Assembly: GCA_900128585.1 (NCBI GenBank)
Contig: LT642199.1
Coordinates: 1 to 35,489, forward strand
Direction: 5' to 3'
DNA from: Stramenopiles sp. TOSAG23-3
Taxonomy: Eukaryota > Sar
Length of the DNA stretch: 35,489 nucleotides
Every line of letters starts with the position of its first letter. The stretch's first letter is position 1. Of the stretch, positions 20,540 to 30,685 are shown in pieces. The position numbers and the translations under genes were made by a program. The notes beneath the pieces are model-generated. The model ran no database searches. It worked only from the letters and a program-made list of their open reading frames with translations, and was not told the DNA's origin.

Positions 20540-21406
20540 TTACAGCGCCTCTCGTGGCTCTACGTTGTGAAGCAAGACCGAAGATTCTTCGTTCGTTCTG
20601 TCAGGGTTCACATTTTCTTTGACGGGGGAACTCTCTCCGGCAAGCTCAAATATTGTTAACGAGTACTTCAAAAATATAAACCCCGTTGATACAAATGTGA
20701 TCAGCAGAAGGTTAAACGGGTGAATGCTCTCTTGAAAGTAACGAATCGTTGGTTTTGAAGCGAGCACTAATATAGTCCCAGCGCATGCCGCGAAATAACA
20801 GCCGATGAGCTTCAAGGAAAGAGGCATGGACGAGTGAAAGAACCGAAAGCAGCCCGTCAGGATCATTGCAAACGCAAATGCGAAATGCAACCATTTTGCG
20901 TACTCACTGGGCTGGTAGTGCATCAAAATCACAATCCCCACCCCAATCAAGCCAACGCCCAACCCCCTCTCGGCGATTTCTTTAACAACGACCAGGCACC
21001 GGCGAATTTTCACCTTCCTCTGTCTTACAACAATCAATGCCATGTTCGCCACACCAACGATCACCAAAACACCCCCGACCGCAACGTGACCCTTGTCAGC
21101 AGCGGACCATGCGTTTGATTGCCAGTCGTGCTGCGTAAACAAAAGAATTATTCCAACCGGGAATGTCACGACCATATCGCAAGAGTGCATAGATGGCCTG
21201 GTCCACTTTTGCGAATAGCGCAAAGCCAAATACAGACTGTAGTACCAAATTAATGACCCCAGAAGAAAGTGCGAAGACACGTTTCCAAGGAAGTGTTTTC
21301 TAATTCCTGGTATGGACAGTGATAAAACCCATAAAACGGCAGGGAGCGACGACCACACTGTAACAATGTAACAAAGTAGAAGGCAGCGCGGAGTGTACTT
21401 ACACAT
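20540..21406 (-). CDS. Multi-pass membrane protein, about eight helices
   Basis: 288 residues with about eight hydrophobic segments near 8-30, 44-62, 78-92, 107-127, 146-163, 170-188, 197-216 and 228-252, then a polar C-terminal tail of about 36 residues that contains many Glu, Asn and Ser. Histidines recur at helix ends (H46, H93, H107, H163, H174, H229). With SHFLLG and GHVAVGG this hints at a metal- or haem-binding integral protein. A TMEM45/DUF716-like or cytochrome b561-like fold is possible, but no signature is strong enough to name the family. There is no cleavable signal peptide beyond the first helix. ATG at 21404-21406 is the natural start. Single exon, converging with the EF-hand gene over only 162 bp. 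Confidence 0.75.
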   Translation of the reverse strand: MCKYTPRCLLLCYIVTVWSSLPAVLWVLSLSIPGIRKHFLGNVSSHFLLGSLIWYYSLYLALRYSQKWTRPSMHSCDMVVTFPVGIILLFTQHDWQSNAWSAADKGHVAVGGVLVIVGVANMALIVVRQRKVKIRRCLVVVKEIAERGLGVGLIGVGIVILMHYQPSEYAKWLHFAFAFAMILTGCFRFFHSSMPLSLKLIGCYFAACAGTILVLASKPTIRYFQESIHPFNLLLITFVSTGFIFLKYSLTIFELAGESSPVKENVNPDRTNEESSVLLHNVEPREAL

Positions 21407-22938
21407 GGTGGTGATGGGAACGTCTATCTATATTGTACGATATTTGTTCGGTTCTAAACCAACGCAAACCTTCTATGTGCCTTGTCTCTTTCTTCGTATC
21501 GCTTCCACCAATATTAAATCAGTCCCCTCTTCTTTGCCGTTTAATAAATTATCCGTAAACAAAAACATCTATTTTGCAATGTGTAGTCGTATATATTTCT
21601 TTCTCCTATCCTTCAACACGTCTTTCTTCATTTTGTTCGTGGTATTTTGGGGCGGGGGATCTGGTGGTGAAATTATTAACAATCACACATCACACAACAT
21701 CAGATTGTTTTTAAAACTTAATAATTATTTTTTGTTAATAACACATTCTATACTGTGTCCCTTTCACAAATAAAATATTACAGTAATTAAAACAATAAAA
21801 TTCTTCCTCCTTGATGCTGTGCCCATTCATTTTTTTAAATAGAAAGGCTGTATTATATTACAATATGTACACAATATACACAATATATGGTACTTGGTAG
21901 TCCTATCCTATTACTTCTTCTAGAAGAAGAAATAGGACTATTAAATAAAAAAATGTAGGAGCAAAAAATAATAAACAAGTAGGCTAATAATTATTTTTAG
22001 TCGTCTTTATTATAATACCAATATTGTTGTTGAATTATTTGTCATTGTTGAATATAATAAAATAGAATGACTAATTGGATTCTATATTGTCATTATATTA
22101 GTTATATTGTACATTGTATTTTAGTTAAAACAAATCTCCTTTAGCTTTTATATAAAAAAATAGAAAACATAAAAAAATATCTTAATAATGATTTTTTCTT
22201 ATTTTGCGAAGAATATATATTTAGGTTGTTTTTAATACATTCATAATTCTCGTAGACTATACCGGTAATAGCCTAATCCTGAAAAAGAAAACGTCCTTAA
22301 TTATATAATACTACTAAAATTGATGTGAAGCTAATAAAATTAAGTACAAACAAATCTTAACGTTAGCTTTCCAGGTATTGTAATGCTATTTTGATGTTAG
22401 ACTAATTTCATGAACTCTGTAATCAACAACAAAAAGAGCAACGCCAGCATTGAAGGAAAATATTTAATGCTGTGTGAGTGTTAATGTACTGTATAAGAAG
22501 AAAGAAGAGGAGGGTGTTGTTAGTTGTGGTGTGTGGTGCTGGCTGGTGTACGAAGAAAGAACGAAGAAGAATGTTTGTGGGTTTATATTTAAATAAAAAA
22601 ATATAATACTGTAATAAAAATAAATAAAAAAAACAATAATATACGTACAGTAATACAGTAATAAATATGATAAATAAATTTTAAAAAACAAATACGGACA
22701 TAGGATAGAAGACAAACGATGAAAAAAACAGATGAAACGCGTGCTTGGAATGCTAAGGCTTATTTCATTTTCAACAATTCTTACTTTGCATGATTGGGAA
22801 ACATACTAGAACACAAAACTTGCGAAAGTGCACAATACAATCGATAGAACGGTTCAAATTTTTGAGACACTCTTTTGTGGAAGGACTTAGCAACTGAGGA
22901 ATAGGAGACGGGCGATTACTACCCGAACTTTGCTACGA
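21407..22938. other. AT-rich divergent spacer
   Basis: 1.5 kb between the divergent starts of the membrane protein and the CH-kinesin. Very AT-rich from about 21660 to 22740, with A/T homopolymers. Frames in it are short and biased to Ile, Phe, Tyr and Leu, as expected of random AT-rich DNA. A 12-base TTGATGCTGTGC at 21811 recurs at 28941. Confidence 0.6.
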
Positions 22939-25900
22939 ATGAACTCTCCTACAGTTTCGTTTGGTGGCTCTTTGATATTCAAGAGCAAGCCAAACCAAGG
23001 GAAAAAGAAGAAAACAAAAGTAAATGATAAAACTATTGCAAACATAATTTCCGAAGGGTGGGCCCAGCGCATTGCTGAGGCGCGGGCCCTCATCGTTGAA
23101 GAGCTGGGCATCGAGGAGAACACGATCGCGACCGAAGAACTGTTTGCGGCTGCGCTGCAAGATGGATCGTTGTTGTGCAAATTGGCGCAGTCGCTGAGCG
23201 ATTCGCGGGGCTTAAAATTGCAAATTAGGCCATCCAGATCGGCCGCAAACGCCGAAGCTAGGGTGGTTCACCAAAACCTTTCTCGGTTCAGTAGGTTTTG
23301 CCGAGCAATTAATCTCCCCTCGGAAAGCGTTCCTTCCATCCAAGACTTGACGTCGATGCGTTTGAAGCCGTTGGTCACGTGTTTGTGCGACATCAAACGC
23401 TTGAAAGAAAACGACAACTTTATTGTGTATGCGGCCACATGGGAAGCGTTCTGCACTCCAAAAAAATCTGGATCCGGCTCTCCATTCTCAAAATCCAAAA
23501 GCGGGGTGAAATCCACCCTAAAAATGGCAATTGAGAATTCCATTACAAAATCAGAAAAAATGAAGTCAGGGGGGAGCATCATGCAGGCGCTTCGGGAATC
23601 GGGGCAAGTTGTTCCCGGGTTGTTTTCATCAAGCCCTGCGGCTATGTTTCATTTAAGCGCGAGAAAGCACCTCCAGACTTCTTCCGCAATCAAAGAAGAG
23701 GGAGGCGCCCCAGAATTCAACGGAGATGGTGTCACAGAAAACCTGCTGAAATCATTGAACAAAGTCGAAGAGAAGGCAAAGTTGACAAGCGACAACAGGG
23801 TGCTTGAGGACAAATTAGAAGAAGCGCTAATGGAAATCGAAACTTTGAAAGCACTGGTGTCCCAAAAAGACCAAGGTATCGAAGTTATGAAGGCTGAGTG
23901 CAAAGAGGCGGTACATGGAATACAGGCAAAGCGAGATGAACTTAAACTTGCTACAAAAACGGTCAACGCAAGTGTGAGTGTTCTGGAATCGAAGGAAGCT
24001 GAAATTAATACCTGGACGCAGAAGTACCATAGTGCAGTTGCGCTTCACGCCAAAGAAAAGAAGGAAATTATTGAAACCCACGATTTGGAAATCCAGAAGT
24101 TAAAAGACACGTTGACTGCGAGCGAGAAAAATGTCGATAACCTCGTCGTCGAACTCTCGGAAACGAAAATGCGAGAGTCTGAATTGACAAAGAAGGTGAA
24201 AGACCTCTCGTATGACGTGGAAGAGCATGTTGAGCAGAACCGAGAGCATGTTGCTGCACTGAAAGATTTAACGTCCCAAAACAAGAAGATGAGCAACATT
24301 TTGGACTCTACGTTTCAGTTGAATAAAAGCGCCATGCTAAAGACAAAGGTGAGGTTTCAGGGAATGCAAAATTCATACGGTGCACTGAAAGATACCGTTC
24401 GCTCACAGTTGGCAGCCATCAAAAACGACTTCAACGGAGTTGGACGGACGTTGATCCAGAAATGCCAAGTGGCGGATGCCGAAAAAAAGGAGGTAGTTGA
24501 AAATTATGAGCGTGAGATTGAGTCGCGACGGAAAGTATTCAACGAACTTCAACGGCTCCGAGGTAATATTCGTGTTCTCTGCAGAGTCCGACCACTCGAC
24601 TCTGAAAGCGACAAAGGTACAATCAAATTCCAAGATAACGAAAACATGTTCATTTCTCCATCCGAGACAGGGCGCGCAAAACATTTTGAGTACGATACCA
24701 TCTTTCGACCATCCTCCACACAAGAGCAGGTGTACAAAGAAGTGTCTCCAATGGTTCAATCTTCCATGGACGGTTTTCATTCCTGCATCTTTGCTTACGG
24801 TCAAACTGGTTCCGGTAAGACGTACACTATGCAAGGGCCAAAATCGGACCCGGGGGTATACACGAGGTCGCTGAAAGAGCTCTTCCTGATTCAAGAGCAA
24901 AGAAAAAGCACGCACAATTACAAAATTTGCGTCAGCATGGTTGAAATTTATAATGAAAAAATCAGAGATCTATTGGCCCCACCGTCAAGCCTAAACGATG
25001 GGCCGACTCTTCTTGAGATCAAGCGCGGCAAATCTGGTAACTATTTGCCAAATGCCAACGTTATGCAAGTGAACAGCATTGACGACATCCACCGCGCAAT
25101 GGCCCGCGGCGAAGAAAACCGTTCTGTTGGTGCCACCAAAGCGAACGAACACAGCAGCAGATCGCACTGTTTGTTAATTATTACCACCGATGGCGAAGAA
25201 ATGGAGAGTGGCTCGGTCATGCACGGTCGGTTGGTACTGGTTGATTTGGCGGGTTCGGAACGGGTTGGGAAAACGGATGCGCAGGGGGAACGGTTGAGAG
25301 AGGCAAAGAACATCAATAAGTCCTTGTCAGCGTTGGGCAACGTAATCAACGCGTTATCGAACAAACAAAACCATGTGCCCTTCCGAGACTCCAAACTAAC
25401 TTACTTGCTGCAGGACTCTCTTTCCAAAGACAACAAGGTCTTAATGATTGCACAAATAAGCCCCAGTTGTGCTGATTACCAGGAGTCTGTGTGCTCTTTG
25501 GACTTTGCTGGCCGCGCCCGAGGGGTACAGTTGGGAGGCGCCAAAGCCAAGACCCAAAACATGGAGCTGCCACGTTTGCAAGCGCAGTTAAAAAAAGCCA
25601 AAGAGCAGCTAGATACCCAAAATGATAAGATGAAAGGATTTGTGGAAATGAGGCGGTCGATTAAGAAAATGGAAAAGGAGAATGACGCTCTCCAAGAGAA
25701 GTTGGAGTCGTTGGAGGCAAATAATCAAAACTCAAACCGGGGCATGAAGGAAATAAACAGTGCAATGGTGGAAAAGCAGGCCGCGTGCAGAGCCCTTGAG
25801 AAAAAGCTGGTGGACTCCAAGAAGCAAATCTTTTCCATGAAAGAAAAACTTCACACTTGTGAGTCGAAACTCTCTGCGTCTGAGAAACTTGTGGGGACAA

Positions 25901-26622
25901 TGAAAGAGAAAGTACAAACGTGTGAAACACGCTTACGAAAAGCCGACAAAAACGTCGAAACGTTGGAAAAAGAGCTGGCCCAAAGGTCGGTGACGACCCC
26001 CATCAATAGCAGAACTAAAAGTTCAACCAGAAGCTCGTCCAAAAAAAGCGTCTCGCGAAGTGCGACCAGAAGCGCACCCCGCAGCGCCCCCAAAACTTCA
26101 AATAAAGTTACGTCGGCTCGAAAAAGTGGGAAAAAACGAAAGAGTGAAAGTCCTCCCAGCGACAGGCCAACCAAAGAAAGCAAGTCGATATCCGGCATTT
26201 TGAAAGCATCCAGTTCTCAGCAAGAGGCAACGAAATCAACCAAGCGCGTAAATTTCAATAATGAACTTTCTGTAAAAGAACTATCGTTCGATGAGGACTC
26301 CTTTCCTCTTTCGCCAAGTGCAGAAAGTAATGGAACCAGAGAGGAAACCCCTGCAAAGAAAAAAGTGGCTTCAATTTTATTGTCTGGTCGTGCCCAAAAC
26401 ACTGTTCCAGAAAACGAAGAGAATTCGATGACGACTCGCCAAAAGGAATTGGAAGAGTGGCGAAAGCGAAAAGGGCGCGCCGCTCCAAAACGGAAGGGGC
26501 TGATGGGCGGGGCCACCAGGGTAAAGCAACCCACAAAATCTTCCCGAAAGCCCCTTCGGACGCGGTCAACAGCCCTTAGTAGCAGTAGAAACGCTGCCCG
26601 ATCTTCCTGCCGGTGGAATTGA
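22939..26622 (+). CDS. Calponin-homology kinesin-14 (KCH-like) with PP1 docking motif
   Basis: 1227-residue kinesin from the ATG at 22939; three codons upstream the frame has only a TTG. Order: a calponin-homology domain about 40-160 (FAAALQDGSLLCKLAQ, KPLVTCLCDIKRL); coiled coil about 250-535; kinesin-14 neck and central motor about 542-858, with GNIRVLCRVRPL, P-loop GQTGSGKT 621-628, NEHSSRSH near 736 and DLAGSE 769-774; second coiled coil about 865-1010; and a basic Ser/Arg-rich tail. CH plus internal kinesin-14 motor is the plan of plant KCH proteins, which link actin and microtubules; that role is inferred here from architecture. The tail contains GILK (1086-1089) and KRVNF (1102-1106), matching SILK plus RVxF docking sites for protein phosphatase 1, as found in several mitotic regulators. 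Single exon. It converges with the JmjC gene and has a dispersed element copy about 140 bp past the stop. Confidence 0.93.
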   Translation: MNSPTVSFGGSLIFKSKPNQGKKKKTKVNDKTIANIISEGWAQRIAEARALIVEELGIEENTIATEELFAAALQDGSLLCKLAQSLSDSRGLKLQIRPSRSAANAEARVVHQNLSRFSRFCRAINLPSESVPSIQDLTSMRLKPLVTCLCDIKRLKENDNFIVYAATWEAFCTPKKSGSGSPFSKSKSGVKSTLKMAIENSITKSEKMKSGGSIMQALRESGQVVPGLFSSSPAAMFHLSARKHLQTSSAIKEEGGAPEFNGDGVTENLLKSLNKVEEKAKLTSDNRVLEDKLEEALMEIETLKALVSQKDQGIEVMKAECKEAVHGIQAKRDELKLATKTVNASVSVLESKEAEINTWTQKYHSAVALHAKEKKEIIETHDLEIQKLKDTLTASEKNVDNLVVELSETKMRESELTKKVKDLSYDVEEHVEQNREHVAALKDLTSQNKKMSNILDSTFQLNKSAMLKTKVRFQGMQNSYGALKDTVRSQLAAIKNDFNGVGRTLIQKCQVADAEKKEVVENYEREIESRRKVFNELQRLRGNIRVLCRVRPLDSESDKGTIKFQDNENMFISPSETGRAKHFEYDTIFRPSSTQEQVYKEVSPMVQSSMDGFHSCIFAYGQTGSGKTYTMQGPKSDPGVYTRSLKELFLIQEQRKSTHNYKICVSMVEIYNEKIRDLLAPPSSLNDGPTLLEIKRGKSGNYLPNANVMQVNSIDDIHRAMARGEENRSVGATKANEHSSRSHCLLIITTDGEEMESGSVMHGRLVLVDLAGSERVGKTDAQGERLREAKNINKSLSALGNVINALSNKQNHVPFRDSKLTYLLQDSLSKDNKVLMIAQISPSCADYQESVCSLDFAGRARGVQLGGAKAKTQNMELPRLQAQLKKAKEQLDTQNDKMKGFVEMRRSIKKMEKENDALQEKLESLEANNQNSNRGMKEINSAMVEKQAACRALEKKLVDSKKQIFSMKEKLHTCESKLSASEKLVGTMKEKVQTCETRLRKADKNVETLEKELAQRSVTTPINSRTKSSTRSSSKKSVSRSATRSAPRSAPKTSNKVTSARKSGKKRKSESPPSDRPTKESKSISGILKASSSQQEATKSTKRVNFNNELSVKELSFDEDSFPLSPSAESNGTREETPAKKKVASILLSGRAQNTVPENEENSMTTRQKELEEWRKRKGRAAPKRKGLMGGATRVKQPTKSSRKPLRTRSTALSSSRNAARSSCRWN

Positions 26623-26763
26623 GGAATGAGGAAAACAGTGATTACAAACCGGTGTAACCCTGGTGATAACACGCGAGTAGAAAGATCTCTCAAGCATAAC
26701 TTACACCTTCCGAAGTATCATAATTCTTAATTTGATTTAGTTACCACACACACACGTTAACAT

Positions 26764-26784
26764 AAAAACAAGAAAATTGGCTGT
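26764..26784 (+). repeat. Dispersed element copy 2 (core AACAAGAAAATTGGCTGT)
   Basis: Core match without the final TTAAGTAATTAAA extension. It lies in the 190 bp convergent gap, sense to the CH-kinesin, and 30 bp from the JmjC stop codon. No inverted partner is seen. Confidence 0.8.
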
Positions 26785-26812
26785 CACGTTAACATTACGT
26801 TACTCTTACAAT

Positions 26813-28493
26813 TTACCTGTACATTCTCCGCAACCGTAAGTCTTCAATCCCAAGGGTATACGCAACGCCAAAACTGGGCTCTAAATTAATTACCGCGTGC
26901 GCCCAGCCTGCTGGGATGTAAAGAGCCTCACCTGTATGCTGCACGACTTCTAATGGCCGAATTGGCAGAGACGGGTAGTATACGTTTAACCATGTTCGCA
27001 TATCACATACACCAGGTCCATAGTAAGCCCTTGGAGGCAGTAAATACCACTTTTTCGTCCCTCCTAAAAGAACATTAAGCGCAGACTGATGGAAGTGAAA
27101 GTACGTGCCCGAACCCGCAAAGCCCACGTAAAAAAGAGGCAAAATTTTTTCATTCGTTTGGAAAGTTCCATAACGTCTGCTCGGGAAGTATGATTCCAAA
27201 AAGGCAGGGTCTAATGCGTCCAAGATCGAAGAGTCGTTTGCAATGGGGCCAAAAATATACTCGTCGCGCAGTTTTCCAACGTCGGGTTGCCCGTCTAAAA
27301 AATTCGAAACAGTAGTTCTATTTTGGAAAAAAAGTGCGTTGCCGGCGGCAGCATGGTCGCAATCAAAACCATTTATCACGGGCATAGTCCTGCAATCTTC
27401 AACCCACTGGCGGGGAACAATGTCTGTTGATGAGCTTACTGATACCACTTGAGACCCTACTTCACTAATTAATTTCTCTAAGCTCCATTGGAATGACCCA
27501 GACAGTAGCCCGGGAAACACGACGGGTTTGCCTAGTAAGCTGTATCCATTCCAAAATACTTCTTTAGGCGGCAGCGATGCAAGGCTTTCAATATGCGATT
27601 TGCTTTCCAACACGAGGTTTTCCCCAAAGTAATCTGTTATTGCGGTGTACCTGTTTGGAACAATGCGGGCTTTCGTATTTGCTACGGGGGGCAATGCTGC
27701 ACCGAGAAGGACTTCTTTCGCATACGGTGTAACAGCATCGGTAATGTAGGTACATTTTCCGGGCCGAGCTTCGGAGTCAACGTACTCCAAAACACAGGAT
27801 TCAACGACGTTTCGATACAAATATTCCGCAAGCACATTGTCCTCTGCCCCCCCCCCCTTTATCTTTCATATACGCAATGTAGAGCTTTAGGCTGGCCTTT
27901 ACTTGGTTAACATCCGGAAATTGCTGGATCACCACCTCTGCCAGGTTGAATTTCTCTGCAACGTCATAGGCCGCAAGCTCTATAATTTCACGTAGGAGCT
28001 TTACCCAGTTCGCGGGAGTGATGCCTTGCGGGTTGCGCATGACATCTGTCGCCACCAGATTGGCTAAGCTCATACGAGATCTAATAATGTTTCCCTCTAA
28101 TTTTTGTTGTGAAATCTTAATCAGTTTGTCTTTAAATGATGGCTCAAATGTACTGCTGCTAGAGACGCTTGACTGTCGCACTTGGTCCAGCAAACTTTTG
28201 ATGCTGTCAACTATTGTGTTCAATTTCTTGTTGCCTTCTATCTCTGGTGTGCTATATATACGGTTCAGTTTGTTTAACGTTTTCTCTAGGACATAAGCCG
28301 CGTCATAAAAGTAGCCATCCCGAGACATGTCCTCGGCGAATGACAGAATCGTCGAAATCCTCTCTGTTTGCATGGAAACATTGTTTATAGCACCGGAAGA
28401 AAGCGGGCTGTGGGCGCGCGTGTCATGGTTTCCCAAACAAGAGAAGAAAACAAACCAAAAGACCCCGACACTGCAGACCAGCACTATCCTCAT
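26813..28493 (-). CDS. Lumenal/secreted JmjC-domain protein (JMJD8-like), frame interrupted at a poly-C run
   Basis: Two overlapping minus-strand frames together read as one protein of about 560 residues. The N-terminal frame (ATG at 28493) starts with a hydrophobic signal sequence (MRIVLVCSVGVFWFVFF), followed by a helical region of about 190 residues with no family I recognise. It runs out at 27801. The second frame has no ATG at its start and carries the cupin/JmjC domain: FHFHQSALNVLLGGTKKW, whose two histidines are encoded at 27089-27097, and GEALYIPAGWAHAV, with the distal histidine at 26897-26899. These fit the Fe(II)-binding set of 2-oxoglutarate oxygenases of the FHxH type. A signal peptide on a JmjC protein recalls animal JMJD8 of the ER lumen. 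The frames would join if the C11 run at 27847-27857 had one base fewer. A 61-base intron (27902 to 27842, GT..AG) would also restore the frame. I cannot tell an assembly error from a real break. Confidence 0.82.
27847..27857. other. C11 homopolymer at the JmjC frame break
   Basis: Eleven consecutive C on the + strand (G in the coding sense), encoding Gly codons between the two JmjC frames. Ten would give an open reading frame through the junction (Lys-Gly-Gly-Gly-Ala-Glu-Asp). Confidence 0.9.
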
Positions 28494-29338
28494 GATTGTG
28501 TCTCGGATCTATAATCTGATAACCAAAGGTGCGTTTGAACCGGTTCTTATTCGTAAATCTCCAGTCGTTTTAGCTCAATTGCTGTGTATAGATAGAGAGA
28601 AGAAAACTGAATATGCAATATTAATAATTACTATATTATTTTACCAAGGTAGGTATAATATTTTATTATTATAATACCAATATATTATTATTTTGAATTT
28701 TGTTTTTTTTTAGTCTCGTCGGTGAAGAAGCAATTTCTTCTGCGCTGCATTTTTTTTTTTTTTTTTTTGGGCAAAGTTCGAAGATGATCCTCACAACATA
28801 ATCACAGCATAGTATTCGACTATAATTACTAGGACCAGAAATGAGAATTACTATAGACTACTAAGGCCCACACAAATAAGTACAATAATAAAAATAAATA
28901 CATTCGACAGCATTGGGTATATTTTTCTATTTTTTATTTATTGATGCTGTGCTGATGTATTTTTGTCTTTCATAATTGAATGTCGTCGTCGTTTGTTCTA
29001 CGAATAAATAAAAAAATAATAATACAGTAAAAAACTTTTTTTTAAATTGTTTCACCACGCCATCCACGACGTGTGTCACCGTCGTAGTATGATGATTATA
29101 ATATATTATTATTAGGACTATTAATTGAGAGAAAAAAAGAAGAGAGTAGTAGGCGCTATATATATTCAACTAACAATCACAACTTCTTGACATTTTGCTT
29201 TTGTTTGGTATGTAGACAAAAGTAGAACGTGAAATGTTTCTTGTGTTTCACGTGTCTTTGTGAATGCTTCAAAAAGAGTTTGGCAATACCTCTTCCTTTG
29301 TCTACAGCTATTGAACGTTATTTAAAACACGCGCATAC
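28494..29338. other. AT-rich divergent spacer
   Basis: 845 bp between the divergent starts of the JmjC and TPR genes. It holds a T run of about 20 near 28750, one AGGTAGGTATAA 12-mer at 28647-28658, an ACAACATAATCACAGCAT motif at 28793-28810 that recurs near 14696, and TTGATGCTGTGC at 28941. No gene seen. Confidence 0.6.
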
Positions 29339-30685
29339 ATGAGGGTCTCCACTGTTCCTTCTTCCCTTCGTAGAGTTGGTTGGGCCAGCTGTGCTCGGCG
29401 TGCCGCTTTCAGCTCTGACGCTGCCCGTCGCCCGCCCACGGCGTGGCCGAGCCAGGAGGACATCAAGAAGAGTGCTTCCCCTCATTGGCGCGAGGAAGCT
29501 ACAGACGATTTGGTGCTTTTGGGGAGGAAGGCCATAGGGAACAAAAAGTTTAAAGTCGGAATAGAGTGTTTCAAAGAGTCTGTCGAACTGTTGAAACGCA
29601 GCGAAACCCATTCTCAATTCCTCGCCACTGCGACCCCCTCTGCGAGAAACAGTCTGAATGCCCTGGGGGTAATGAGATTAATTTGCGGTGATATTTCGCA
29701 GGCAACACAACTCCTAGAAGACGCCCAGCGTGCGCAAGACAGCATATCGGAATCTGGAATGGGTGACGACAATTTTTGCGATCGGGCTGGCTTGCTGAAC
29801 GACAGGGCAATCCTGCACGCATACAAGGGAGAGATGGACGAATCAGAAAAGCTACTGAAGCAATGCTACTACATGGTGAGCAGGGCGTACCGCCCTTCCA
29901 ACCGCGCTATTGCGGCGTGTTTAGGAAACCTCGGCGAGATCAATTGTATAAATGGAGACTTCAAAGTGGCTGTAAGGAATTTTGAAAAAGCGTTGTTCCA
30001 ATTGCAGAAAGATGATGGAAACAAAAACAGCTTTCTTGACATCCTACACTCGAACGTTCAGGTTAAGCTGATGGCAAGCATGGGGAAGGCAACCAGGATG
30101 CAGGCGACAGACCCAGAGTGCGTGAAAAAATGCCGAACGTTGCTGAACGATGCTCGCATTAGTCTAGAGGGGGGGCTACTCGCAGGAAATGCCGACATGT
30201 CAGGGGAGGGCATTGACCAGGAATCGGAGGTGGACCGTGTGTATATAACGTCGCAGGAAGGCAGTTGTGACGCAGCTTCCGGAGATTACGTTGCTGCGTC
30301 GCAACACTTTCTGCGCGCCTTCGAAATTTCTAGAGAACTGAACAAGGCCGGTTTGGAAATGCCTGATTTTCATTTAATTTGTGAAAATAACCTCGCTATT
30401 TTTTCCGACAACGTAGAAACCGCCCAGTCTCGGATAAAGGTGTGCATGCGGAGCCATGGAAATACGAGCTCAAAACTGACTAAGGCCATTGAGCACAACC
30501 ATAGGGTCATATTTGGTGACAGCATTGGTGGGGAAAGCGCGGCAGTCGATTCTGGCCAAGCAGAAAGGCTAGGCTTGCCTGGAGAAAAAGTCGTCTACCA
30601 ATTGAACCACCCTAGCTTTATATTTGGATTCGGTGTTGTGGCCAATCAACGCCCATCCGAATTCTCGATGTTGAAAGCGTCATGA
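29339..30685 (+). CDS. Mitochondrial tetratricopeptide-repeat protein
   Basis: 448 residues. The first about 35 are rich in Arg, Ser and Ala without acids until D27 (MRVSTVPSSLRRVGWASCAR, then RRAAFSSDAARR), a good mitochondrial targeting sequence with likely cleavage around RAAFSS. Helical repeats of TPR type follow from about 55 to 260: GRKAIGNKKFKVGIECFKES, NALGVMRLICGDISQATQLL, NDRAILHAYKGEMDESEKLL and GNLGEINCINGDFKVAVRNF. Another TPR-like pair lies near 300-330 (AASGDYVAASQHFLRAFEIS). TPR proteins are scaffolds, often for assembly or translation factors in mitochondria; no enzyme motif is present and I cannot name the orthologue. ATG at 29339 begins the targeting sequence, so the start is well supported. 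Single exon, followed about 67 bp later by element copy 3 and then the peptidase gene on the same strand. Confidence 0.85.
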   Translation: MRVSTVPSSLRRVGWASCARRAAFSSDAARRPPTAWPSQEDIKKSASPHWREEATDDLVLLGRKAIGNKKFKVGIECFKESVELLKRSETHSQFLATATPSARNSLNALGVMRLICGDISQATQLLEDAQRAQDSISESGMGDDNFCDRAGLLNDRAILHAYKGEMDESEKLLKQCYYMVSRAYRPSNRAIAACLGNLGEINCINGDFKVAVRNFEKALFQLQKDDGNKNSFLDILHSNVQVKLMASMGKATRMQATDPECVKKCRTLLNDARISLEGGLLAGNADMSGEGIDQESEVDRVYITSQEGSCDAASGDYVAASQHFLRAFEISRELNKAGLEMPDFHLICENNLAIFSDNVETAQSRIKVCMRSHGNTSSKLTKAIEHNHRVIFGDSIGGESAAVDSGQAERLGLPGEKVVYQLNHPSFIFGFGVVANQRPSEFSMLKAS

